From: Nitrospirota bacterium
GTDB taxonomy: Bacteria > Nitrospirota > UBA9217
DNA: 48,024 nucleotides
Reading direction: 5' to 3'
Assembly: GCA_029858565.1 (NCBI GenBank)
Contig: JAOUEV010000024.1
Coordinates: forward strand, 1 to 48,024
A model generated the notes under the pieces. It saw only the letters and a program-made list of their open reading frames with translations. It did not search any database and had not been told where the DNA came from. Positions within the stretch are counted from its first letter, which is position 1. Each line of letters starts with the position of its first letter. Both the position numbers and the translations under genes were made by a program. Below are positions 25,996 through 34,495 of the stretch, piece after piece.

Positions 25996-26700
25996 TCACA
26001 TTCCCAGATAGGCGGTCTTGACGTGCGGATCGCTCAACAGGTCCTTGCCCGTGCCTTGCATCGAGACCTTTCCGTGCTCCAGCACGTAGGCCCGGTCTGC
26101 GATGGCAAGTGTCTGCTTCACATTCTGCTCAACGATCAGGACCGTCGCACCTTCCGACCGGATCTTCCTGATGACATCGAAGATCTCCCGGACAAGGATG
26201 GGCGCCAGGCCCAGCGATGGTTCGTCGAACATCAGGAGCTTGGGCAGGGACATGAGCCCCCTGCCGATGGCGACCATCTGTTGCTCCCCGCCGGACAGCG
26301 TCCCGGCCAGCTGCTTTCTGCGCTCGCTCAGCCGCGGAAAGAGCGCGAACACCATCTCTTTGGTCTGAGCACGCTTCCTTTTCGCATCTCCCCGCAAGGA
26401 ACCCATGTCCAGGTTCTCCTCCACGGTCATTTCCACAAAGAGCCTGCGGGCCTCGGGGCAGAGCGCCATGCCCCGCTCGATACGATGGAACGACTCAACA
26501 GGCCCCAGGTCCTCGTTGTTGAACATGATCGTGCCGTTCCTCGGGCGAAGGAGCCCGGAGACCGTTTTGAGGGTCGTGGATTTGCCCGCACCGTTCGCGC
26601 CTATGAGCGCGACGACCTCTCCCTGTTTGACGTTGAAGGAGATGTCCCAGATGACCTGGACGTCGCCGTAGGAGACATCGATGTTCCTTACTTCAAGCAC
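25996..26700 (-). CDS. livF: Branched-chain amino-acid ABC transporter ATPase LivF
   Basis: A 234-residue ABC ATPase. Walker A is GANGAGKST (34-42), the signature is LSGGEQQM, and Walker B is LLMFDEPSLGLAP. The motifs and short C-terminus match LivF, which pairs with LivG to drive uptake of branched-chain amino acids through LivH-LivM. The start overlaps the end of livG by eight bases, so translation is coupled. It is followed by the CBS-ACT gene. Confidence 0.95.
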   Translation of the reverse strand: MLEVRNIDVSYGDVQVIWDISFNVKQGEVVALIGANGAGKSTTLKTVSGLLRPRNGTIMFNNEDLGPVESFHRIERGMALCPEARRLFVEMTVEENLDMGSLRGDAKRKRAQTKEMVFALFPRLSERRKQLAGTLSGGEQQMVAIGRGLMSLPKLLMFDEPSLGLAPILVREIFDVIRKIRSEGATVLIVEQNVKQTLAIADRAYVLEHGKVSMQGTGKDLLSDPHVKTAYLGM

Positions 26701-27415
26701 TCTGCGCCTCTCCCAGATAGGCCTCTATCACCTGCGGATTCTTCCCGATATCCGCCGGCGTGCCTTCGGCTATCTTCTCGCCGTAGTTCAGCACCACGAT
26801 CCGGTCCGAAATGGACATGATGACCCGCATGTGGTGCTCGATGATCATGATGGTAATACCCCGGTCCTTGATCTTCCTGATGATGCCGATGGAATCTTCC
26901 AGTTCCGACGGATTCAGCCCGGCGAAGGATTCATCAAGCAGCAGCAGCTCGGGCCGGGTCGCGAGCGCGCGGGCGATCTCGAGCCGCTTGCGCTTGCCCA
27001 GCGGGAGGCCTTTCGAGATCACGTCGCGGTTCGCTGCAAGGCCGGTGAACGTCAGGACCTCGTCGGCGATCCCCTCGGCCTCGGCCTTGTTCTTCGCGCG
27101 CAGGAATGCCGAGGCAATGACATTGTCCTGCACCGACATCCGCTGGAGCGGTTTGACCACCTGGAACGTGCGGGCCATGCCGCGTTTGCAGATCTGGTGG
27201 GGTTTGAGGCCCGAGATGCGTTCACCCTTGAACAGGACCTCGCCGCGGGAAGGGGCATGGAAACCGTTCACCACGTTGAACATCGTGGTCTTTCCCGCGC
27301 CGTTCGGACCGATGAGGCCGAGGATCTCTCCCTTGGTGATCTCGAACGTGACATCCTTCACTGCGGTGATGCCGCCGAAGAACCGGGAGACCTTTTTGAC
27401 CTCAAGAAGGCTCAT
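26693..27415 (-). CDS. livG: Branched-chain amino-acid ABC transporter ATPase LivG
   Basis: A 240-residue ABC ATPase. Walker A is GPNGAGKTT. The signature loop is the variant LPLGKRKRLEIARAL, and Walker B is ELLLLDESFAGLNP with Ser where Pro is usual. LivG proteins commonly deviate at both sites, while the ATPase-essential Glu is kept. The C-terminal IEAYLGE-type motif (VIEAYLGEA) is typical of LivG. Its ATG overlaps the livM stop codon in an ATGA arrangement. Confidence 0.95.
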   Translation of the reverse strand: MSLLEVKKVSRFFGGITAVKDVTFEITKGEILGLIGPNGAGKTTMFNVVNGFHAPSRGEVLFKGERISGLKPHQICKRGMARTFQVVKPLQRMSVQDNVIASAFLRAKNKAEAEGIADEVLTFTGLAANRDVISKGLPLGKRKRLEIARALATRPELLLLDESFAGLNPSELEDSIGIIRKIKDRGITIMIIEHHMRVIMSISDRIVVLNYGEKIAEGTPADIGKNPQVIEAYLGEAQSA

Positions 27416-28353
27416 GGCGCCGCCTTCCTGGTCCGGAAGAGATTCCGGATCTTGGAAAAGTCACCCACGATGCCGTTGGGCAGGAATATGATGATGACGA
27501 TCAGCAGCACGCCGAAGAGGGTGTGATGGGCCGTACCCAGCTTGGGGATCGACCGGATCAACTCGGCAAGGAGGACCATGATCACTGCCCCGACGACGGG
27601 GCCTGCGCTGGTCGCGGCGCCGCCGACCATGACCACCATGATCGTGATGATCGATATGTCGTGGAGCGCGAAGACCACCTTGGGGTCGATGTACCCCATG
27701 TAGTTCATGTAGAAGGCGCCGGCCAGGCCGGTAATGACCCCGGAGATCACCAGCGCGATGGTCTTGTATCTGGTCGTGTCAATGCCGAGCGATTCGGCGG
27801 CGTCCTGGTCTTCGCGGATGGCCACGAAATAGTACCCGAGCTTTGAGCCGATGATCTTTTTCACGGCGACAAAGGCGCCGACCGCCATGAGAAGAATGAT
27901 GTAGTAGTACCACGTCTTGTCGATCCAGGTGCGCTTGTCCAGCTGGATGCCCACGTCACCGTTGGTCAGGCCGACGAGGTTCTCCGCGGTGATGCGCATG
28001 ATCACCCCGATGGACAGGGTGGCGAGGGCGAAGTAGGGGCCGCGCAGCCGCAGGCAGATATATCCCAGCAGGAGGGCAAAGAGCGCCACCACGAACACGC
28101 TCGCCGGGATGCCCCACCAGGCCGAGAGGTGAAGCTTGTTGTAGAGCATCGCCGCGGTGTAGGCGCCGACTCCGAAGAACGCGGCGTGGCCGAAGGAGAC
28201 CTGGCCGCAATAGCCGCCGAGCAGGTTCCAGGCCATGCCGATCACCGACCACATGATCACCAGGATGGCGATGTGCATCCAGTAGGAGCTCAGGCCCAGG
28301 AGCGGCAGGACCGCGAGGATCGTCAGAGTTATGTAAGGAAGATAGGTTTTCAT
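27412..28353 (-). CDS. livM: Branched-chain amino-acid ABC transporter permease LivM
   Basis: A 313-residue inner-membrane permease of the LivM type with about eight to nine hydrophobic helices. The family core is seen in NLLGGYCGQVSFGHAAFFGVGAY-like sequence (about 44-66) and the cytoplasmic coupling loop AIREDQDAAESLGID (about 180-194). It ends in a basic tail (IRNLFRTRKAAP). There is no ribosome binding site before its ATG; an ACACTGA repeat element separates it from livH upstream, yet strand and order indicate one operon. Confidence 0.95.
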   Translation of the reverse strand: MKTYLPYITLTILAVLPLLGLSSYWMHIAILVIMWSVIGMAWNLLGGYCGQVSFGHAAFFGVGAYTAAMLYNKLHLSAWWGIPASVFVVALFALLLGYICLRLRGPYFALATLSIGVIMRITAENLVGLTNGDVGIQLDKRTWIDKTWYYYIILLMAVGAFVAVKKIIGSKLGYYFVAIREDQDAAESLGIDTTRYKTIALVISGVITGLAGAFYMNYMGYIDPKVVFALHDISIITIMVVMVGGAATSAGPVVGAVIMVLLAELIRSIPKLGTAHHTLFGVLLIVIIIFLPNGIVGDFSKIRNLFRTRKAAP

Positions 28354-28366
28354 AAAAATCTATTTA

Positions 28367-28442
28367 GACACTGAGGACACTGAAAAAATAGGAAAAAGCA
28401 ATAAGCAGAGTTACCAACGATTCTTCAGTGTCCTCCGTGTCA
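28367..28442. repeat. Boundary element, GACACTGA family (livH-livM)
   Basis: GACACTGAGGACACTGA at the left and inverted TTCAGTGTCCTCCGTGTC at the right enclose a 40-nt spacer, between livH and livM. Same word as the hisH-hisB element 18 kb away. Confidence 0.85.
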
Positions 28443-28457
28443 AAAAACTGTTTTGCA

Positions 28458-29387
28458 TCATTTCCCCAGCTTCCTGCTCCTGAGCAGCGACGCCACGCCA
28501 CCGGGGATAAAGATCAGCACGGCAACGAAGATCATGAACCTGCCGACGGGCGCCCAGCCCATGCCGATATAGGTCGCTGTCAGGGACTCGAATATTCCGA
28601 GGATCAGGCCGCCGATGATCGCGCCGACCGTGGAACCCAGGCCGCCCAGGATGGTGATCACAAAGGAGATGAGCGTGAACTGGCCGCCGATGTCGGGATA
28701 GATGTAGTAGATCGGGATGAACAGGCACCCTGCGGTGCCCACGAGGGCCGAGCCGATGCCGAAGGTGATGACCCGCATCCGCTGGACATTCACGCCCATG
28801 AGCTGTGCCGCGTCCAGGTCCTGCGCCGTGGCGCGTATGGATTTGCCGGTATCCGTCCTGGTCAGGAAGAACCAGAGCCCGGCGGTGATCAGGAGCGCCA
28901 CGGTGAACGAGACCGTCCAGGGCAGGGACAGGGATATGTCGACCGGCGAGTCCTTCCAGTAGTCGCGGAGGTACCACGCCTTGGTGGCATAGGGAACAGG
29001 GGTCTGGCGGTAGTCGGACTGGAAAATGATGGTCGCGAGGTTCGCCAGCACCATGCCGATGCCGACCGTAAGGATCACCTGGTTCTCCGGGATGATCGCC
29101 TCGACGCGCAGCACCGGGTTGATCAGGAATTTCTGGATAGCCACGCCCAAGAGGAACAGGGCCGGCGCGGCAACGAGGATGGACAGGTACGGATCGATAT
29201 GGAACGCCGAGAACAGGACGTAGGCGATGTACATGGCCACCATCATGAGCTCGCCGTGAGCGAGATTGATGATCTTCATCACGCCCATGATGATGGTCAT
29301 GCCGATACCGATCAGCGCGTAGAGCCCGCCGAGCAGAATGCCGGAGATGAGCGTCTGGAGCAAAACTTCCAACTGGATAGAGGACAT
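28458..29387 (-). CDS. livH: Branched-chain amino-acid ABC transporter permease LivH
   Basis: A 309-residue permease that pairs with LivM. The N-terminus LLQTLISGILLGGLYALIGIG is the family hallmark, and the coupling loop ATAQDLDAAQLMGVN-like segment lies near 195-210. Several hydrophobic helices follow, and the C-terminus is short and basic. ATG 29387 is chosen because GAGGT precedes it. A 29-residue upstream extension is translated repeat sequence and is rejected. It is the second gene of the livKHMGF operon. Confidence 0.95.
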   Translation of the reverse strand: MSSIQLEVLLQTLISGILLGGLYALIGIGMTIIMGVMKIINLAHGELMMVAMYIAYVLFSAFHIDPYLSILVAAPALFLLGVAIQKFLINPVLRVEAIIPENQVILTVGIGMVLANLATIIFQSDYRQTPVPYATKAWYLRDYWKDSPVDISLSLPWTVSFTVALLITAGLWFFLTRTDTGKSIRATAQDLDAAQLMGVNVQRMRVITFGIGSALVGTAGCLFIPIYYIYPDIGGQFTLISFVITILGGLGSTVGAIIGGLILGIFESLTATYIGMGWAPVGRFMIFVAVLIFIPGGVASLLRSRKLGK

Positions 29388-29400
29388 GAAAACCTCAAAT

Positions 29401-29476
29401 GCACTGCGGAATGCGGAAAGCGGAATGCGGAGTGAGAGGCGAAGGATCACAACTTCGCACTCGCCACTCCGCACTT
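29401..29476. repeat. Boundary element, GCGGAATGCGGA family (livK-livH)
   Basis: GCACTGCGGAATGCGG with further GCGGAATGCGGAGTG copies at the left is answered by inverted CACTCGCCACTCCGCACTT at the right. It spans the livK-livH spacer. Confidence 0.75.
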
Positions 29477-29479
29477 AAC

Positions 29480-30670
29480 TCATTTCCGGTCCTTCCACGA
29501 CGGCACGGGATACACATAGGGCTTGCTGGCATGGGACTTGGGCCAAATGGTCTCGAACTCGCCCTTCTGCACCTGGATGGCAAGGGTCTCGTGGAAGTTC
29601 TGGTTCTGGTAGCCTTCCTTGTCCTCGAACTTCACCGGTCCATAGGCGGTCTTCAGGTTCGTGGCCTTCAGCGCGTCGCGGATGGCATCTGCTGTCCAGT
29701 CCTTGGCGCGGTTCAGTGCGTCCGCAGCCACATACAGAGCGGCATAGGCAGAGGCGCCGTGGTAGGAGGGATAGTCGCCGTGCTTTGCTTTATACTTGTC
29801 AGCGAATTCCCTGGCGCCGGGATACTTGAGCTGCGGGGTCCACAGCGTGGCGCTGACCACATATTCCGCCGCGTCCTGGGCGCCCTTGATGAACTCGGGT
29901 ATGGCAAATCCGGCGGCGCCGCCGGCATAGAGCTTCATATCGATCCGCAGTTCTTTTGCCTGCTTCATGATCAGCTGCGCTTCGTTGGCATAGGCAACGG
30001 TATAGACGACGTCAGGCTGGGCCGCCTTGACCTTGGACAGCAGGGGCTTGAAATCGATCGCGCCGGTCTCGAACTTCTCCTTGACCACGACCTTCGCGCC
30101 CATGGGGGCGGCGTCCTTTTCCATGGCGTCTGCGCCCGAGGTGCCGAAGGCCGAGCTCTCGTAGAGGATGGCAATGGTCTTGGGCTTGACGACCTCCTTC
30201 AGGAAGGATACGACCGCGTCGCCATAGTGGGCGTTCACCTGGTTCTGGCGGAACACATATTTGTAGTTCTTCTGGGTGATGTCGTCATCGGCGCTTGCCA
30301 CGACCAGGTAGGGGGTCTTGCGTTCCTCGGCAATAGCGGCTACCGCTTTGGCGCAGGACGAGGTGTATTCACCGACAATGATCGGCTGCTTCTTCGTATC
30401 GATCAGCTTTTCCACGATCGAACGCGCGATCTCGGGTTTGCCTGTCGAGTCTTCAAAGGACAGGGCGATCTTCCTGCCCTTGACCCCGCCCTTGGCATTG
30501 ATCTCCTCAGCAGCGATCTCGTAGGAGCGTTTCATGATCTCACCGAACTTAGCCGGTTTTCCGGTAAGCGGCAGCGGGATAACCAGATCGAACGCGTCCG
30601 CCGCAAGAACGGGTGCCGCGAACAGACCGAACAGGAACAGCAGGGAGACAGCAACGGCGAGATGTTTCAT
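29480..30670 (-). CDS. livK: Branched-chain amino-acid ABC transporter substrate-binding protein
   Basis: A 396-residue periplasmic binding protein of the Leu/Ile/Val type (Peripla_BP_6). A Sec signal peptide (about 1-23, LLFLFGLFAAPVLA, cleavage before ADAF) is followed by the first lobe, starting DLVIPLPLTGKPAKFGE. A central motif AILYESSAFGTSGADAM is the hinge/second-lobe region. The C-terminal KSHASKPYVYPVPSWKDR is typical. It is the first gene of the liv operon with GGAGG before the ATG. Substrate may be branched-chain amino acids or a related amide or acid; family members vary. Confidence 0.92.
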   Translation of the reverse strand: MKHLAVAVSLLFLFGLFAAPVLAADAFDLVIPLPLTGKPAKFGEIMKRSYEIAAEEINAKGGVKGRKIALSFEDSTGKPEIARSIVEKLIDTKKQPIIVGEYTSSCAKAVAAIAEERKTPYLVVASADDDITQKNYKYVFRQNQVNAHYGDAVVSFLKEVVKPKTIAILYESSAFGTSGADAMEKDAAPMGAKVVVKEKFETGAIDFKPLLSKVKAAQPDVVYTVAYANEAQLIMKQAKELRIDMKLYAGGAAGFAIPEFIKGAQDAAEYVVSATLWTPQLKYPGAREFADKYKAKHGDYPSYHGASAYAALYVAADALNRAKDWTADAIRDALKATNLKTAYGPVKFEDKEGYQNQNFHETLAIQVQKGEFETIWPKSHASKPYVYPVPSWKDRK

Positions 30671-30783
30671 GGGAGGCCTCCTTCAGGCAAGCGGGATTGA
30701 GCAATAGGGATAGTTTATGGATTGATTAGAATCATTAATAGCACAAGGAGGGGGTTATTTCAACGTCAATTTTCAGTTTTACA

Positions 30784-31524
30784 TCATGTGGACCGTGTTT
30801 TCAGGAATTCCCGGTTCAGTTTTGCGATGAACCGGACCCTGATGCCTTTGGGACAGGCGGATTCGCACTCATAGTGATTGCCGCAGTTCCCGAATCCCTG
30901 GCGGAGCATTTCCTCGGTCATCATGCAGACCCGCCTTCCCGCCTCGATCTTCCCCTGGGGAAGGCTGGCAAGGTGGGTCACCTTGGCGGCAGTGAAGAGC
31001 ATGGCCGAGCCGTTCGGGCACGCGGCAACGCAGGCGCCGCAGCCGATGCATTCAGCAGCGTCCATGGCCGTATCGGCATCACTTTTGGGGATGAGGATCG
31101 CGTTGCCGTCAGCAACGCCGCCGGTATGGACCGAGATATAGCCTCCGGACTGGATGATCCTGTCCAGGCTCCCGCGGTCGATAACCAGGTCCTTGACCAC
31201 CGGAAAGGCCAGGGCGCGAAAAGGCTCGATATAGATGGTGTCGCCATCCTGGTAGTTCCGCATATGGAGCTGACAGGTGGTGGTGAGCTTGCGCGGACCA
31301 TGGGGTGTTCCGTTCACTGCCTGGCCGCAGGCGCCGCAGATGCCCTCGCGGCAGTCGCTGTCAAAAGCGATGGGTTCCTCGCCCCGCCTGATCAGGTCCT
31401 CGTTCACCACATCGAGCATCTCGAGAAAGGACATGTCAGGCGAGATGTCCCGTGCCTCGTACTGGACGAGCCTGCCTTTTTCCTTCGGTCCTGCCTGGCG
31501 CCAGACATACAGCGTAAGGTTCAT
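30784..31524 (-). CDS. sdhB: Succinate dehydrogenase/fumarate reductase iron-sulfur subunit
   Basis: A 246-residue SdhB/FrdB that relays electrons between the flavin of SdhA and quinone at SdhC. The 2Fe-2S site is C58, C63, C66 and C84 ([11 protein letters not shown]). The two C-terminal clusters use C159, C162, C165 and C169 ([12 protein letters not shown]) with C214, C220 and C224 (ACPKGIR). It belongs with a single-subunit diheme cytochrome, i.e. a B-type complex. It is the last gene of fumC-sdhC-sdhA-sdhB. Whether the complex runs as succinate oxidase or fumarate reductase cannot be told from sequence. Confidence 0.95.
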   Translation of the reverse strand: MNLTLYVWRQAGPKEKGRLVQYEARDISPDMSFLEMLDVVNEDLIRRGEEPIAFDSDCREGICGACGQAVNGTPHGPRKLTTTCQLHMRNYQDGDTIYIEPFRALAFPVVKDLVIDRGSLDRIIQSGGYISVHTGGVADGNAILIPKSDADTAMDAAECIGCGACVAACPNGSAMLFTAAKVTHLASLPQGKIEAGRRVCMMTEEMLRQGFGNCGNHYECESACPKGIRVRFIAKLNREFLKTRST

Positions 31525-31554
31525 TTCTTTCCCTCGGTTATACGTGGGGCTATT

Positions 31555-31638
31555 CGATGGATACAGGGCTAAAGGATGGCGGCTTAAGAAGAGCCGATTT
31601 CTAATCCCTTAATCCTGATAGTCCTCTTAACCCTTACT
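31555..31638. repeat. Boundary element, GGATTA/GGTTAA family (sdhB-sdhA)
   Basis: On the minus strand the element begins at the sdhA stop codon (TAAGGGTTAAGAGG), continues with GGATTAAGGGATTAG, and ends with inverted CTTAAGCC and ATCCTTTAGCCC copies. Same family as at hisC and after the YkgJ-type gene. Confidence 0.75.
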
Positions 31639-33547
31639 TATAGTTTCTCACCGCCAGCTCCACGTTCTCGAACGTCAGCGGTTCCTTATGCAGCGCAGGT
31701 TCTTTGCCTTCACCCTGATATTCCCACGCCGCGATATGGGCGAAGTTCGCGTCGTCCCGCTTGGCCTCATGGTCCGGCGTCTGGTGCTCGATGCGAAAGT
31801 GGCCGCCGCAGGATTCCTCGCGGAGAAGCGCGTCGCGGGTCATGAGCTCGCTGAACTCCAGGAAGTCGGCGACCCTGCCGGCCTTCTCGAGCTGCTGGTT
31901 AAGCTGCTCTCCGGTGCCGGGAACCTTCACGTTCTCCCAGAATTCTGCGCGCAGCTCAGGGATGCGCTTGAGCGCGCTGGTGAGGCTCTCCTTGCTTCTC
32001 GCCATGCCGACGTTCTCCCACATGAGCCTGCCGAGCTCGCGATGGAAATCACTTGCCGTCCTCTTCCCTTTGACCTGAAGCAGTTTTTCCGTGTATGCCG
32101 CGGCAGCCTCGCGGGATTGCCGGAATTCCTGGTGGTCGGCCCGTACCGCACCGGGAGCGACCCGGGCCAGATAATCCGCCAGGGTGTAGGGGATAATGAA
32201 GTAGCCGTCTGCCAGCCCCTGCATCAGGGCGCTCGCGCCCAGCCGGTTAGCGCCGTGATCTGAGAAATTCGCTTCTCCGAGCGCGAACAAGCCGGGGACC
32301 GTGCTCATGAGGTTGTAGTCCACCCACAGTCCGCCCATGGAGTAGTGCGGCGCGGGATAGATGCGCATGGGACGCCGGTAGGCGTTCTCATCGGTGATCC
32401 GCTCGTACATCTCAAAGAGATTGCCGTAGCGTTCCCGGATCGTGCTCTCTCCCAGCCGTTCGATGGCGTTCCGGAAATCGAGATACACGCCCCGTCTGCC
32501 GGGCCCGACCCCGCGGCCTTCGTCGCAGACCTCCTTGGCTGCGCGCGACGCGATGTCGCGGGGAGCCAGGTTCCCGTATGCGGGATATTTCCGCTCGAGA
32601 TAGTAGTCGCGGTCACTTTCCGGGATGCTGCCCGGCTCCCGCTTGTCGTCCCGGTCCTTCGGCACCCATACCCTGCCGTCGTTCCTGAGGGATTCCGACA
32701 TGAGCGTGAGCTTGGACTGGTGGTCCCCGGTCACGGGGATGCAGGTGGGGTGGATCTGGGTGAAGCAGGGATTGGCGAAAAAAGCCCCCTTCTTGAACGC
32801 ACGGAACGCGGCGGTCACGTTCGAGCCGATCGCGTTCGTGGAGAGATAGAATACATTGGTGTAGCCGCCGGTGGCCAGGCAGACGGCGTCACCGGCAAAG
32901 GACGCAACCTTGCCGGTCACCAGGTCACGGACCGTGATCCCCCTCGCGTGGCCGTCAACGACCACGAGGTCGAGCATCTCGGTCCGGGGGTGGAGGAGGA
33001 CGGAACCGAGCCGGACCTGCCGCATGAGGCTGCCGTAGGCGCCGAGCAGAAGTTGCTGTCCTGTCTGACCCCGGGCATAGAAGGTTCGCGAGACCTGGGC
33101 GCCGCCAAAGGACCGGTTGTCCAGGTAACCAGCGTAGTCGCGGGCAAAGGGCACACCCTGGGCCACTGCCTGGTCGATGATGTTCGCGCTCACCTGCGCA
33201 AGGCGGTAGACGTTCGCCTCGCGGGACCGGAAATCGCCGCCCTTGATCGTGTCCTGGAACAGGCGCCAGATGCTGTCCCCGTCGTTCGGGTAGTTCTTTG
33301 CCGCGTTGATGCCGCCCTGGGCAGCGATGCTGTGGCCGCGGCGCGGCGAGTCCTGGAAGCAGAAAGCGTCTACAGTGTAGCCGAGTTCTCCGAGCGTGGC
33401 CGCGGCGGAAGCCCCGGCAAGGCCGGTGCCGACCACGATCACGCGGTACTTGCGCTTGTTCGCGGGAGCAACAAGCTTCAGCTCCTGCTTTCTGCGGTCC
33501 CATTTTTCCTGAAGGGGGCCGGAAGGTATTTTAGGATCGAGTGTCAT
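31634..33547 (-). CDS. sdhA: Succinate dehydrogenase/fumarate reductase flavoprotein subunit
   Basis: A 637-residue flavoprotein. The FAD-binding Rossmann motif is [19 protein letters not shown] (about 37-55). The covalent flavin His lies in [17 protein letters not shown]. Dicarboxylate-binding and catalytic residues lie in [15 protein letters not shown] and the conserved [12 protein letters not shown]. Sequence features match SdhA of B-type complexes. ATG 33547 is chosen; a longer in-frame start at 33607 lies in the AGACGCA repeat. There is no strong ribosome binding site. Its stop codon is part of a GGTTAA repeat. Confidence 0.96.
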   Translation of the reverse strand: MTLDPKIPSGPLQEKWDRRKQELKLVAPANKRKYRVIVVGTGLAGASAAATLGELGYTVDAFCFQDSPRRGHSIAAQGGINAAKNYPNDGDSIWRLFQDTIKGGDFRSREANVYRLAQVSANIIDQAVAQGVPFARDYAGYLDNRSFGGAQVSRTFYARGQTGQQLLLGAYGSLMRQVRLGSVLLHPRTEMLDLVVVDGHARGITVRDLVTGKVASFAGDAVCLATGGYTNVFYLSTNAIGSNVTAAFRAFKKGAFFANPCFTQIHPTCIPVTGDHQSKLTLMSESLRNDGRVWVPKDRDDKREPGSIPESDRDYYLERKYPAYGNLAPRDIASRAAKEVCDEGRGVGPGRRGVYLDFRNAIERLGESTIRERYGNLFEMYERITDENAYRRPMRIYPAPHYSMGGLWVDYNLMSTVPGLFALGEANFSDHGANRLGASALMQGLADGYFIIPYTLADYLARVAPGAVRADHQEFRQSREAAAAYTEKLLQVKGKRTASDFHRELGRLMWENVGMARSKESLTSALKRIPELRAEFWENVKVPGTGEQLNQQLEKAGRVADFLEFSELMTRDALLREESCGGHFRIEHQTPDHEAKRDDANFAHIAAWEYQGEGKEPALHKEPLTFENVELAVRNYK

Positions 33548-33580
33548 AGATTCTATCTCATACAAGTCAAAAGCAACTGC

Positions 33581-33680
33581 GTCTCGCGCAAAGACGCAAA
33601 GACGCAAAGGAAAGCCTTAAATTAGAAAACGGGTAAATGTTATTTGCCTTTCTTTGCGGCTTAGCGTCTTTGCGCGAGAT
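33581..33680. repeat. Boundary element, AAGACGCAAAG family (sdhA-sdhC)
   Basis: GTCTCGCGCAAAGACGCAAA with further GACGCAAAGG at the left, and inverted CCTTTCTTTGCGGC plus GCGTCTTTGCGCGAGA at the right. It fills the sdhC-sdhA spacer. Confidence 0.85.
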
Positions 33681-33693
33681 AGTAGTTCTCTTT

Positions 33694-34359
33694 TCACTTC
33701 AGCAATCCCATAACGATCGCCGCCGGTATCGCCGCATAGGCCAGCAGCAGGATGAGCGCTGCAAGCCGGCTTCCTTTTTTAATATAAGGAAAGCTTTTTT
33801 CCCCGTTCAAGCCCCAGGTCTGGAAAGAGCTCTGGATCCCATGGGACAAATGCAGCCAGACCGCGAGCAGTCCCGCCGCATAGACCAAGAGGATGCCGAT
33901 CCTGCGGAAGGCTGCAAAGACCATGGCGAAGACGTCCGGCCTGCCCGCGGCATCGGGATGGGTGACCGCAGCTGTTGACGGATCGATGGTCTGAAAGGTG
34001 AAGTGAAGAAGGTGATAGATAAGGAACGAGCCGATCGCAGTTCCGGTCCAGATCATGTTCCTGCTGCTGAACGTCGACGCGGCATATTCCTGGACAGCAT
34101 AGGTCCGCGGCTTGGCCTCACGGTTCTCGATGGTCACCTGGATGCCGTAGAAAACGTGGAGCATGATGGCGGCGAGCATCACTGACCGGAATATCCAGAG
34201 CAGGAGGGGAAGCGCGTGGAGCCCTGCAGCGTAAGCGTTCAGGGTCCGGTAAAAGATTGTCGAGTTGCCCAGAACGTGCAGGATGATGAAGATGATCATC
34301 AGCTGGCCTGTGGCGGCCATCAGGAGCTTTCTGGCGACAGTGGATGCAGGGAGGGACAT
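33694..34359 (-). CDS. sdhC: Succinate dehydrogenase/fumarate reductase cytochrome b subunit (B-type)
   Basis: A 221-residue membrane anchor with five hydrophobic helices. It belongs to the succinate dehydrogenase cytochrome b558 family, which carries two hemes in one polypeptide. Candidate heme ligands are His residues in IIFIILHVLGN, MLHVFYG, LIYHLLHF and WLHLSHGIQSSFQTWG; the last is a strong family signature. ATG follows GAGGT. It is upstream of sdhA and sdhB and 136 bp downstream of fumC. A separate SdhD is absent, as expected for this type. Confidence 0.93.
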   Translation of the reverse strand: MSLPASTVARKLLMAATGQLMIIFIILHVLGNSTIFYRTLNAYAAGLHALPLLLWIFRSVMLAAIMLHVFYGIQVTIENREAKPRTYAVQEYAASTFSSRNMIWTGTAIGSFLIYHLLHFTFQTIDPSTAAVTHPDAAGRPDVFAMVFAAFRRIGILLVYAAGLLAVWLHLSHGIQSSFQTWGLNGEKSFPYIKKGSRLAALILLLAYAAIPAAIVMGLLK

Positions 34360-34397
34360 TCTTCAACCTCGGATCATATTCAAAGCGCATCTATTTT

Positions 34398-34493
34398 ACC
34401 ACGGAGGCACAGAGGACACGGAGATAATACCTCGATTATTCGGCAGACGCCAGGTTCTTGTCCGCGTCTCCCTGTCACCGCGTCACCGTGTCA
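34398..34493. repeat. Boundary element, ACCACGGAGGCACAGAGG family (sdhC-fumC)
   Basis: ACCACGGAGGCACAGAGGAC at the left and inverted GTCTCCCTGTCACCGCGTCA plus CCGTGTCA at the right fill the spacer up to the fumC stop codon. Confidence 0.75.
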
Positions 34494-34495
34494 GT

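Noticed and set aside
29399-30700. Plus-strand open frame opposite livK
   Set aside because: Antisense to a complete binding-protein gene with signal peptide; its first part is translated repeat sequence.
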